Source of the DNA: Sisyra terminalis
Taxonomy: Eukaryota > Arthropoda > Insecta > Neuroptera > Sisyridae
NCBI GenBank assembly: GCA_958496175.1
Contig: OY292274.1
Coordinates: forward strand, 14,343,689-14,407,688
Length of the DNA: 64,000 nucleotides
Direction: 5' to 3'
Both the position numbers and the translations under genes were made by a program. Position 1 is the stretch's first letter. Each line of letters opens with the position of its first letter. Below, piece by piece: positions 43,128-53,405 of the stretch. The notes under the pieces are model-generated. The model ran no database searches and was not told where the DNA came from. It was given only the letters and a program-made list of their open reading frames with translations.

Positions 43128-43414
43128 AGCAGCCCCTACACGCTCAATATTATTGTGCAATATGGGTTGCACAGTATATTGATGGTGATCCCCAGACGAT
43201 CAATATTATTGTACAATATGTTGGTTTGTGCAATATATTTTATCGTGTGGAGGCGATATTGACGACACAATATTTACCCGTTTGTACAATATATTTTCAA
43301 GATTTTGAAAATCACACAATATATTGCTCAATCTTTCAATATCGCCCATACACGATCAATTTTATTGCACAAACCAAAATATTGTACAATAATATTGAGC
43401 GTGTAGGGGCTGCT
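43128..43414. mobile_element. MITE-like palindromic element with 36-bp terminal inverted repeats
   Basis: The left end at 43128-43163 starts AGCAGCCCCTACACGCTC and is followed by AATATTATTGTGCAATAT. The right end (43379-43414) is its reverse complement with a single mismatch. The 287-bp element has no coding capacity, and its interior repeats AATATATT/TTGTACAATAT palindromes. The flanks (TTCTTA left, CTAGGT right) do not show a clear target-site duplication, so the superfamily is uncertain; hAT-like or another DNA transposon class is possible. Confidence 0.8.
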
Positions 43415-43649
43415 CTAGGTGATAACGTGCTTGTTTTGCCTATCCTTCGGATAAAATTTTATTTGAAAAAAATGTGAAAATAGGGGTTCTAAAAATCCAT
43501 AAATAGCTATCTTAATAATATGCTTTATGTATCTATGGGTGAAAATACCGGCTTTAGTACACACTACTCATAAAGTTATTTGGCTCATATTGGTATCGTA
43601 TTGGGCAATTTAAAAAAAAAACATTTATAAAATCGGAGAAAAAAGGCTT

Positions 43650-44530
43650 AACTACAAAAAGGTTGCAGACTCTTGGACTACGCCGACTAGGCTGATTAAC
43701 AGAATCATCATCAGAACACTTCCAGATCAAGACCTCCAGAACGAAGCACGATACATCATAAAAAGAAGCTACAAAAATTTAAAATCAAATTTACACGAAA
43801 CTATTAACAAAATCAAATCTTCATTTCATCGAGATCAAACGAACATCAATTATATAAAAGAAAAACTACACAAAAATAACGCTTATATTACAAAAGCCGA
43901 TAAAGGAAAGATCATCGTAATCATAGACAAAGATGAATATACTAACAAAACGGAACAATTCATTAAAGAAAACAATATAACTCAAATGAAAGAAGATCCT
44001 ACTCTGAACTTCACCAAAACTTTATACAAGACCATAAATGAAAGCGACTATCTTTTTGAAAACGAATTTTCGAAAAGAATCCTCAAGCAAATAAAACCTC
44101 AAGCTCCAAAACTTCATGGTTTACCCTGGTTTACCCAAAATCCACAAAATAAATATGCCAATCCGACCAGTAGTGGATTACAAACTTGCACCTGGATATT
44201 GGTTAGCTAAAAAACTAGTACAAACCATCAAGTCAGGCATTATATTGAAAGAAAATTATTCATTAAAAAACACGTATGAATTTATGAATAATACAAAAAA
44301 CCTAAAACTACCACAGAACATCAAAATGGCATCACTTGACATTGTCAACTTATACACAAATGTCCCTGTTGAAGAAACAATCAAAATTGTGGAATATAAT
44401 CTAACAACATCCAAAATATATAATTATATGGCCATCAACGACTGCCCTGGCCTATGGCATACCCAGCATACCTATCTGCTAAATAATGCAAGATTAAGTA
44501 TATTAATTAAAACAAAACCAATGTAACTTA
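43650..44530 (+). pseudogene. Decayed Penelope-like element reverse transcriptase
   Basis: The translation carries Penelope-type landmarks: AYITKADKGKIIVIIDKDEY before the RT fingers, LHGLP with KIHK (the family YGLPKIHK motif), MPIRPVVDYKLAPGYWLAKKL, and SLDIVNLYTNVP (RT motif A). The frame shifts at about 44,127, where a 10-bp tandem duplication (TGGTTTACCC at 44117-44126 and 44127-44136) splits LHGLP from KIHK. Past motif A the sequence jumps to a degenerate ALAYGIPS-like stretch (compare GLAMG), then stops. No motif C or GIY-YIG endonuclease is present. It is a dead 5' or internal fragment, and Penelope assignment is from motif order. Confidence 0.75.
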
Positions 44531-44732
44531 TGCGGAAAAGCTCAGGGGTTATCGGGCTTATTTTAACCGGAGTAACCGTGATACAAGTCTATGATTAATT
44601 TGAAGCATTTTCCGTCGTTGCCAGTGCTTACGTTACCTAATAGAATTAATGGATTTCTAGGGTTTTGGATGTTAGTGTTGGCTGCAGTTGGCTGTATTGT
44701 CGCAAAACGTAAATATCCCTATGTAATTATTT

Positions 44733-44761
44733 CTTTTCCGTGTTTGTACGTAGATAGAAGT
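44733..44761 (+). promoter_or_regulatory. RpL36 transcription start region and 5' TOP non-coding exon
   Basis: CTTTTCC at 44733-44739 is a terminal oligopyrimidine (TOP) start, the hallmark of ribosomal protein genes in animals. It is followed 22 nt later by a donor GTAAGT at 44762. A matching acceptor TTTTCAG ends at 44929, one base before the RpL36 start codon. This gives a short non-coding first exon. The structure is inferred, not transcript-verified. Confidence 0.55.
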
Positions 44762-44930
44762 GTAAGTTTTAAAAAAACTTGGAAATATCTTAAGCATCAT
44801 ATATTAAAATTTAACATAAATTGTAATTAGGAAATTGCTGATAGTTGAAATTACTACTTTGAATAATATTGATACACCATTTACGAGATTTAATATTAAA
44901 ATTTGTTTTAAAAACATACTGGTTTTCAGC

Positions 44931-45351
44931 ATGGCTCCCCGGTACGAAGTAGCTGTGGGACTAAATCGTGGACATAAAACGAGCAAGTTACGTGTGAAGA
45001 AGGGTAAAAATTTAAAGAAAAATGACAAAATAGTCAAGGTTCGCCCTGCTAGGTTGAAGGGGGTAAGTGTTAAATTTTTGTCAAATAAAAAAAAATAAAG
45101 TTTTGACATATTCGGTTGGTTTGTAGATCCAGACGAAGCATACAAAATTCGTTCGGGATTTGATTCGAGAAGTGGTTGGTCACGCTCCGTATGAAAAACG
45201 CGGTATGGAATTGTTAAAAGTATCGAAAGACAAAAGGGCTCTAAAATTTTTGAAGCGACGTCTTGGTACACATATTCGAGCAAAGAGGAAGCGTGAAGAA
45301 TTGTTCCACATTCTCACTCAAATGCGTAAAGCTCAGGCTCATGCTAAATAA
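44931..45351 (+). CDS. RpL36: 60S ribosomal protein eL36, 2 coding exons, 118 aa
   Basis: eL36 is a cytoplasmic large-subunit ribosomal protein. Coding exon 1 is 44931-45062 ([20 protein letters not shown] to ARLKG) and exon 2 is 45127-45351, joined in phase 0 across a 64-nt intron (GTAAGT...TTGTAG). Diagnostic segments are [59 protein letters not shown] and the AQAHAK C-terminus. The longer, Lys-rich N-terminal segment is typical of insect eL36. The protein is very basic and full length, with no broken residue. The start context is one base after a splice acceptor. AATAAA lies 28 nt past the stop. Confidence 0.97.
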
Positions 45352-45378
45352 GGCCTTTAACTTGTAATCATATTTCCC

Positions 45379-45384
45379 AATAAA
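45379..45384 (+). terminator. Poly(A) signal of RpL36
   Basis: AATAAA 28 nt downstream of the eL36 stop codon. Confidence 0.7.
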
Positions 45385-45399
45385 ATATTTAAATAAGAA

Positions 45400-47530
45400 T
45401 AAGCAATTTTGATTTACGCATCCTGTATCACGCCATGATAATGTATTTGGTAAAGATATTTTCAAAATCGGTCAAATTTTCAGCTGTATTTGACTCCTTT
45501 TTTAACATAAAAATATGAATTAAAAGATAGCGATTTGACTTAATTTATTTTATTTTCCCTCATTTTTTACAGATGGATTACTGAAGTTGTAAGTGTACGT
45601 CTGATTTGAAAATTATTTAGAGCAGGCCACTAAAAAACTGATAGCAAACGTTCCAAAGCTTGGTTAGAAAAAGATAATGATCCTGATATACTTTTTTCAG
45701 TTTATAATAAATTTCAAAAATATAATAGCTATAATACGTATTACACGAATATAGGTATATAATAAAATCTTCAGACAAAATTATATTTGATTTAATTATT
45801 CGGATAAAAATTATAAAATACTTTGCAAGCATTGATTGAGTGAACCGGTCGTTTTACTTTTAATTTATATTCGAGCGTAAATCGTATAATACGGATTACA
45901 CAAGGCCAGAGATTTTTAACCTCTTAGTTAGGGAATGAAATCGTATAAAAACGTATCAAGTTGAAAACGTTGAAACCCCTTCGATTCATCGGGGCTTTGA
46001 AATTTTTAAGTAAATCATACGAAGATTACTTTATAAAACTTGCAAGAAATAAAAGACACCTGTAAATGAACATATATAATTATCACGGGCTACCGACTCT
46101 ATAGGACGAACGTAAAGACAGACGGACAGGGATTATGCGATAGTCAAATACAAAATCAATGCAGTTGGAAAGAGATAGAATTTTCACCATAGATACTTAA
46201 TTTTTTACTATAATACGATTGGCGCACTTGGTTTCATAGAAGAAGAACAATTTCTATCAGTTCTGAATGCTCGCAACTGTTCGTGACAAAATTATTTTTC
46301 AGCTTGTTAGTTTTTGTAGCCACCATAGCAAGTTTGGTTCTTCATTGTGAGATGGTGCTCACGAGCCTAAATGAGTTATTTATCAGAGAAGAGAGTTAAG
46401 TGATGTTAGCTCACGAGTACTTTATAGACTTTATAAGTCTTACACTACTCATACCCCTTATGCCCCTTATCCAGACAATCAGTATAAATGATATCATATA
46501 ATGAATTATATCGAGAACAGCTTATTTTTTACTAATAAGTTATCCAATATTTCGATAGTGATAATATACTTTGAAATAAGGTTTTATAGTCTGCAATAAC
46601 TAAATATTGAAATAATACAATAAATATAGAAATATTTTGATTCAAAGCGCTTAAAACCAAGCGTTTTTTCAAACTATCTAAAATATACTTCTGGAGCTTC
46701 TGGATATGTTAACTTTCTCTCATAGTGTTGGTTTTGGTTACAACCGTTACAACATTTATATTGTTTAAACCTAGTTTGTAATTAAATAAATATTGTTTCT
46801 TTTGTATGTTTTGTTTTAAACTTGTTAATTAATAAATTAATTACAATAAATAAAAAGTATTTCTTTTCCTTCAAAATAATTAAAATTTTCAGCTAAAGTT
46901 ATTGAGTTTCTAATTATTAGTGAAAATCCAGACTTTTTAATATGAATACATATTTTTTAAGAAGCATCTTCCTCACTTTTCTGCAATTTAAAAGAGAAAC
47001 ACTTATTCAATATTATTTTTTGAATATTAATAAAATTATAATTTCTATCTCTCTATTACTTTTTACTTTATATTACTTAAGGCGAAAATACAATCTGCTA
47101 ATACTTTTTTCCACAATGGAGACCTCACAAAATATTTCTATACTATATATCATCGTTTCTTAAAATTAGCTACGTTTATTATATGTGAATTATTTTTTTT
47201 TCCAAAGTGAATGAATAATAAACGTTTCAATTACATGTGTCAACGAATTTACAAAATCTTTATAACACATATCCTTCAAATTTTACTAATTTCTTAGGGT
47301 GGGTTTTGTTATATTTTCATGTTAAGCCACTTATTTATTGTTATTGTTAATTGGTAGTTTTTTCTATAAAAAAGAAACATAAATGATGGTATGTACAAAG
47401 ACCCAGCGTTTAGTGACTATATTATCGATAAATTATTATTGAACGAGTTGACATAATTTTGTTAAACAGAATTTTGTAAATAAATTGATATAATATTTTC
47501 CGCAACTATGTCATATTCTATATATATATA
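45400..47530. other. Gene-free AT-rich DNA with one dispersed repeat piece
   Basis: No coding region is supported. At about 46,071-46,110 the phrase ATAATTATCACGGGCTACCG, followed by ACTC, recurs in inverted orientation at about 56,132-56,162. Both copies have a nearby GGACAG/CTGTCC piece, pointing to a shared mobile element. The open frame 46942-47163 has no recognisable domain. Confidence 0.55.
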
Positions 47531-47534
47531 CATA

Positions 47535-48551
47535 CTAGCTGATCCCCGCAACTTCGTCTGCGTAACGTAGGTGTAGATTATATTTTCTTTTTAGAATTGC
47601 TATTTGTAGTGGTATGTGAAAATTTTTATTTTTCTAATTTGTTTTACGAAAAACATAATCATACTTAAAAACACTATTTTGTCAACTTTAAAAAGACACA
47701 TTTAATAAACTGTTACTTAAAATAAAATAGTTGTATATAATGATCAATTCATTTTCAAAAAATATTTATAAATATTTAAGAAGAGTATGTTCAATAGCGT
47801 ATACCGTCGGTAGGCATACCTACCGTGAACCAAATAATCCATAAATCAATCAGTATCTATACATAAATAAAAAATATCGTTAAGTCCAATAATGTCGATC
47901 TAAATTATAACTAAAAAAAGTCGAAAGTTATCAAAATTCTCACGTCAAAATAACAGTAGTTAAGAGTCTAGATTTTTGAATATTAGTTAGAATCTCATCT
48001 CACTGTTTCGATTCCCGAATGAACCTTTTTCCAAAAACAATTTTGTAAAAAAAAAGTCTAACGTAAGATTCGAACCCACGTCTCTTTTATGCCAGATACA
48101 TAAGCGAATGCGCTATGAACGTATAATTAATCCCAAAGTATAAATAAAAGAGCTTTTATAGCGGTGGCATTTATATATATTTTTTAAAATGAAAAAACAC
48201 TAAATGTGACATAACTATAATAGTTAGACATATGCTGTCGCTCTAGTTTTTGTAGATAATAATAAGTTCTGCAAAATCGTAGTACATTATTTTGTTCTAT
48301 AACCAATAGTTTTCGCAGCGTACGCGATAAAATAATGTTTTTTGGTAATTTTTTTCAGTCCTTGGGATACATTATTGGAGTTTTAGTATGGATCCTTATT
48401 TTTTTTTTGAAAATTATATATAGCCTATGTTCTCCGGAAATAGTGTAGCCTCCCAACAGTGAAAGAATTTTTCAAATCGGCCAAGTAGTTTCGGAGACTA
48501 CTCAAAGCAAACAAATAATCAAATCTTTCCTCTTTATAATAATAGATAGAT
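47535..48551 (+). mobile_element. Retroposon-like element, copy 1
   Basis: It starts ACTAGCTGATCCCCGCAACT (then TCGTCTGCG), a 5' phrase common in dispersed insect retroposons. It ends with AAATCGGCCAAGTAGTTTCG, a CAAAGCAAACAAA run and TTTATAATAATAGATAGAT. A tRNA-like block in reverse orientation lies inside (48,050-48,118). There is no long open frame, so it is non-autonomous or fully decayed. The element class (RTE-dependent SINE or truncated LINE) is inference. Confidence 0.55.
48046..48118 (-). pseudogene. tRNA-like (SINE head or tRNA pseudogene) block 1
   Basis: The minus strand reads an A-box-like TAGCGCATTCGCTTATG. It continues into a T-arm/B-box GTGGGTTCGAATCTTAC and then a T-run that could act as a pol III terminator. 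I could not pair an acceptor stem, so it is not a functional tRNA. Confidence 0.5.
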
Positions 48552-48767
48552 GATTGCAACCTGGAGCAATTATATATTCTGCAGAAAAGCATTATGGAAG
48601 CAATTTTTTGTCATATTTTATTATCATCAATAAATATATATATATATCTTCTATGCTAACTCTTCTTCGGTATTTAGAACAATTTGAAAACCAATTGTTG
48701 TTATATGACAAAAAATTGCTTCCATAATGCTTTTCTGCAGAATATATAATTGCTCCAGTTCACAATC
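48552..48767. repeat. 64-bp near-perfect inverted repeat
   Basis: The left arm 48552-48615 and right arm 48704-48767 are reverse complements with about three mismatches near the outer ends. They share GGAGCAATTATATATTCTGC and ATTATGGAAGCAATTTTTTG. The 88-bp loop is AT-rich with (TA)n. The repeat abuts the 3' end of retroposon copy 1, and its right arm leads into sequence also found in the 13.3-14.9-kb element. Confidence 0.9.
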
Positions 48768-49610
48768 ATTGGTTCATAAAAATTAGATTTTAAAAAGTTT
48801 GATTGTTGGAAAACAAACAAAAATTGAAAACCGCCTCTATGGTATAAGTACGTACTACCTAAACTTTCATACTAATTAAGTGAAATGACGTTATTTAAAA
48901 TGCTGTAGTTAAAATTATATAACAAAAACAGAAACTTATTATTAATTAATTATTTATTTATTAATTACACTTAGTAAATTCAAAATTTCGATTGTTGATT
49001 AACTCTTCATTTTCTCAAAGAAACTTAATCACCCCAATTCACTCTTTTAGGGTAGGAATTTTCCAAAAAAAATCTTTTCACATGCCTACTTCTTATAAGG
49101 AATACACTGAATTTTAAAATTTCATCTGGCAGAGGAGATATATAATTACACGATTTTATGTATGCACGGTTTTAAAAACGTATTTACTTTAAGCTTTATT
49201 AATATAATTATTTTTTTTACTACTACTGTATTTTTTTCGTTAATATTTCCTTATTGAGCAACAGTAAGGATTTATTTTCAACAATTTTGTATAAAAAAAA
49301 AAAAGATTACTCTAGGATTCGAACCCACGTCTCTAGTATTGTGAGCATTAGAATATCAGATACGTAAGCGAATGTGCGCTATTACCGTATAATTTTATTA
49401 AGTGTTCATTAAGTATAAAAAAATTTACATTTCAAAAAGGCACGTCCCACGGGAACGACGGGAACGGGAACGAACGGGGTAAAAAGTATCCTATGTCCTT
49501 CCCCTAGTTCATAGATACCTCCCTACTAATTTTCAGTCAAATCGGTTCAGCCGTTCTTGAGTTAGAAATAGTGTAACTAACACAACTTTCTTTTATATAT
49601 ATAGATTATA
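48768..49610 (+). mobile_element. Retroposon-like element, copy 2 (3' end at about 49,608)
   Basis: It ends with CAGTCAAATCGGTTCAGCCG, then a GTAACTAACACAACTTTC piece and TTTATATATATAGAT. This terminal phrase is widespread in insect retroposons. An internal GGGTAGGAATTTTCC phrase resembles the corresponding part of the 13.3-14.9-kb copy. It contains a second tRNA-like block at 49,310-49,388. It is non-coding. Confidence 0.55.
49308..49388 (-). pseudogene. tRNA-like (SINE head or tRNA pseudogene) block 2
   Basis: The minus strand has TAGCGCACATTCGCTTACG (A-box region) and GTGGGTTCGAATCCTAG (T-arm/B-box) followed by a T-run. It closely matches block 1 at 48,046-48,118. The T-stem pairs 4 of 5 and there is no acceptor stem. 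Confidence 0.5.
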
Positions 49611-50915
49611 TATAATAATTATATATACATATAATTGTATATATACATATTATAAAATACAGTCCCCAAACGCGACACAAATATTTGAAATGTGAAATTA
49701 GCAATGAATTTTGAGAAAAGGTAAGTTACCGAATGGGACAAGATTTAAATTTTATTAGATTTAAGAAGCAACAAATATTATATCAATGGACCAGTTTTAA
49801 TAGTTTTGCAAATTTCTCCTTATAAACCTACAATTTTATTGTCAAACTGAGTATTATTTTTTTTCTATAAGTCCACTACTATTCACTACCTTTAGGTAGG
49901 TAATTCATGAATGAAATAATAGCATACATTTACAAGTTCCTAGGTACGTCTAAGTAATGTATAATAATAATTGTATAGTTTTTTATTTATTTCTACTACT
50001 GCAAAGATAATTAATAATATATTTCTGTTGCCTTCTTTCATTTGACGTAAACAAGAATTGGTAGGTCAACAATATAATAAAAACGAATATATAAAAAATT
50101 TATTAACATTGGTTCGTAATTTATTTGCTTTGTTATTACGTTAGCTTTATTGTGATTATTGTTGCGGAAAATATTTTGTTCTTTTGCTTAAATCATAAGT
50201 GGAATGTGTGCAAAAATATTAAAGAAGTTGAGATTTCATTTTTGAAATATGGACAGTATTTTCATTCAACTAATTATAAGTGAAATTAAAGTAATGATAT
50301 TTGTCGCTAAGGTAAGTAAAATTAAACAATTACATTCTTGACGTATTGTTATGTTACATCGGCGTGGTATCGTGCATCGACTATAAATTATTTTTTTTTA
50401 AATATATAGGGAAATGAAGTAGATAATCAATTAGAGTTTTGTAATTTTTAAGACATTATGCGAAGTTGGAACCATCAAAATGTACCAACATAGGTTCTAG
50501 CTCCGACTCTTTTAATATCTAACGACTTTTTAGCTGCGGACTCTGGTTCCAACTCCCCAGATTTGATTAAAATAAAGTCTTATTTAATTGTAAAATAATT
50601 GTGTCGTTAAGTTGTTAACGGAACCATCAATTTGAATTAAAGAATTACAATTTTTTTCAATTTTTGTTTGCTAAGAACAATTCTATATCAATCAGAAAAA
50701 TGGATATAGACAAATTTGATTTTCATATGCGACAAAAAATCATAATATATGTAATAGAAAATTGGGCCAATGTACTAATCGATGATTACTTATATAAATA
50801 AATTCCATTTTCACTCTATTGCTAGTTTGCTTTAAGTGACAACCAAAACTAAAAATGACCGCTTGAACAATGGTACAATTTCTTTGGATTTACCAATACT
50901 AAAAATAAAAAATAA
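49611..50915. other. AT-rich DNA, nothing recognised
   Basis: No supported gene or RNA. It opens with a short (TA/TAATTATATA) simple-sequence stretch after the retroposon tail. Confidence 0.6.
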
Positions 50916-50924
50916 TAATAAAAA

Positions 50925-51645
50925 TAATATTTTTTAAGTAGAGCATACTACTTACATAATTTGGGATTTTTTTCATATTTTTTCAAATAGTTCTTCATAG
51001 TGAAAAAAAAATAAAAACAACCACTTTAGTGGTGTATGTCAATTGCTTTTACTAAATCTGAATATACATACATATATAAATACACATATATAATTGTATA
51101 TATATAATGAGTAAGACCTTTTAATAAAAAAATAACAACTATGTAGGTTTTGAAAATCTTTGAAAAAATGAAATTGTTTTTAAACTTTATTTTTTTAAAC
51201 CATGATACAGTTTTGGTACCGCTGAGAAAGTATTTTTTTAAGTATAGTATACTACTTACATAATATGAGCTTTTATTCAGATTTTTTCAAATAGTACTTC
51301 ATAGTGAAAAAAAATAAAAACAACCACTTTAGTAATGTATGTGTGGTGTATGCATGTATATATATATATATATATAATTATATATATGTATGCATATTCA
51401 GATTAAGTAACAGCAAGTGGTTGTTTTTATTTTTTTTCACTATAAAGTACTATTTGAAAAAATCTGAAAAAAATCTCATATTATCTAAGTAGTATACTCT
51501 ACTTAAAAAAAATACTTTTTCAGCGGTACCAAAACTGTATAATGGTTTAAAAAAATAAAGTTTGTTAACAATTTCATTTTTTCAAAGATTTTTAAAATCT
51601 ACATAGTTGTTATTTTTTTCTTAAAAGGGTCTTATTGACTCCTAC
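50925..51645. mobile_element. Foldback element with about 225-bp inverted arms, plus a partial upstream arm copy
   Basis: The left arm (51106-51328) and right arm (51416-51641) are reverse complements over almost their full length. Paired phrases include GTTTTGGTACCGCTGA / CAGCGGTACCAAAAC, AAATAGTACTTCATAGTG / CACTATAAAGTACTATTT and CAACTATGTAG / CTACATAGTTG. The loop is about 87 bp with (TA)n. A partial direct copy of the inner left arm lies at about 50,925-51,040. There is no coding capacity. This is a foldback/MITE-type structure. Confidence 0.8.
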
Positions 51646-52160
51646 AATATATAAAATTTTTAGAACAATCGGTGTAGTAAGTTCGGAGAAAAAAAATTGT
51701 CTCTTTTTTTCCACATTTTATTTTTTTTTGGGAAAAATAATGATCGTAGAGAAATCAAATTTACAGGATCTGAGTATTTTATTAGTATCTACACACACTG
51801 TAAATTTCATAAAAATACTGTAAAAAAAAAAATCCAAAAATTATTTTCAATGTTATTTAGATAGGATTTTTGGTCGGTGCTCAGAGGATTTATAACTCTC
51901 GTCGTCTGCACTATTTTCCCTCCAAATGGCGTTTCATTAGTGCAAGAAAGATAAAGTAAAAACTGCCTTCGTGGTGATGTTCTCTAGGATAAAAAAATCC
52001 CCACTCTTAACAAATTTATCTAGCACACCTGTCCTTAACGCTTTTGGTGATAGAATTCTAAGCATTCAAGATTTAGTTACAAGTGGTGTTTTGTACAAGT
52101 GCTGTAAGCAGCAAGAAACGCTAAGAAATAAGTGAAGAAAATGTGGCGAAAGTAAGTTTC
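51646..52160. other. AT-rich DNA, nothing recognised
   Basis: No supported gene, RNA or repeat beyond short T/A homopolymer runs. Confidence 0.55.
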
Positions 52161-52249
52161 TTTTGTTTTTCCTCAATTTTTCTTTTTTTTCCAACAAGAG
52201 GATAAATCCCTCTTGTTGGAAAAAAAAGAAAAATTGAGGAAAAACAAAA
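52161..52249. repeat. Perfect 41-bp hairpin with a 7-nt loop
   Basis: The arm 52161-52201 (ending TTTTCCAACAAGAGG) is exactly the reverse complement of 52209-52249 (starting CCTCTTGTTGGAAAA), with loop ATAAATC. All 41 positions pair, including an eight-base T/A run. The hairpin could be a recent inverted duplication, a small-RNA precursor or an assembly artefact. Confidence 0.95.
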
Positions 52250-52477
52250 ATAATAAAACCCCCCACTCCCGGACGCCTGGTCTGGAGATACACATACATA
52301 CAAACATAGTAAATAAAAACTTGCATACATACACAAGTAGATAGCAAGTACGAACTAATACATTCCGTATCTTTGTCTTACATACTGACTATATCTTCCT
52401 TCGCTTTTTCCCTCTGATTTGGTTGACTGCGTTTTCAAGCTAAAATATTCGTCAGAATATTCGTTAGAATTTATACT

Positions 52478-53405
52478 GAATATTAACTCTACAACGATCA
52501 GCCAACAAAATTTTAAAGTTTGAATTTTTCGAAATTTTCCTTTGCCAATCGATGGAAAATCGTTCATGGAGGTTTATGACAAAATAGTTTATTAATAATT
52601 AATTAATTAATTATTTATTATTAATAATTATTGATAATTTAACCATTGATATAGAAAAATGTTAGGAAAATGGATTTTTAAGCGACGTAGAAAGGTAAAA
52701 ATGCAGGAAAATATTGAAAAATATTTTTCAATAACATAACAACAACAAAAATTAAAGAAAAATTAACGTTACCTCCTCCCCCAACGAAAAAACTATAAAA
52801 AAAGAAATTTTTAGTTTTTTTTTTTTCTAAGTATTTATTGCAATAAAATTTTCCAAAAAACAAATATCGAGACATCATTGACCACTCTTTTCACCCAAAT
52901 TTTGTCATCGTTTGTGAAAATCAACTTTTCCCACAATAAATTTTTGAATTTAAAACTCGGAAATAACACTGTGTTTGAAAATTTAAAGCTTACTGTGGGA
53001 GAAGTTGATTTTCACAAACGATGAAAATATTTGGGTGAAAAGCGTGATAAATGATGTTTCAATTTTTGTTAATATTTGAAAATTTGTGAAAATAAATGTT
53101 ACGAAAAATTAAATTTTTATAAATGCCTTGTTTTTTCGATTTCTTTTCTTGTTTTGGAGGTGAGGTTTTGGTAATTTTTCTGGTTGTTTTTTTTTTTTAT
53201 TGAAATACATTTTTCTAAATTTTCCTACATTTTTGCTTTTAAATTTTAAATTTTCGTAATTATTTAATTGATTTAATTAATGTAAATAAACTATTTTGTA
53301 GCAAACCTACGAACGATTTCCTATAGATTGACAAAAGAAAATTTCGGAAAATTCAACTTTTAAAGTTTTGTTGATTAATCGATGTAGGGTTGAATATTTA
53401 ACCAG
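52478..53405. mobile_element. Large foldback (inverted duplication), arms about 420-450 bp
   Basis: The sequence is quasi-palindromic about position 52,964. The innermost paired phrases are CATCGTTTGTGAAAATCAAC / GTTGATTTTCACAAACGATG. Pairing can be followed outward through AAATGCAGGAAAAT / ATTTTCCTACATTT, ACAAAATAGTTTATTA / TAAATAAACTATTTTGT and AACAAAATTTTAAAG / CTTTTAAAGTTTTGTT. Divergence rises outward. No open frame of note is present. This is consistent with a foldback/long-TIR non-autonomous transposon. Confidence 0.75.

Noticed and set aside
44591..44830. 79-codon open frame with a hydrophobic stretch upstream of RpL36
   Set aside because: It spans the inferred RpL36 promoter, TOP exon and intron start; no conserved protein recognised.
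48046..49388. Functional tRNA genes
   Set aside because: The T-arm and A-box look right, but no acceptor stem pairs. Both blocks are embedded in retroposons.
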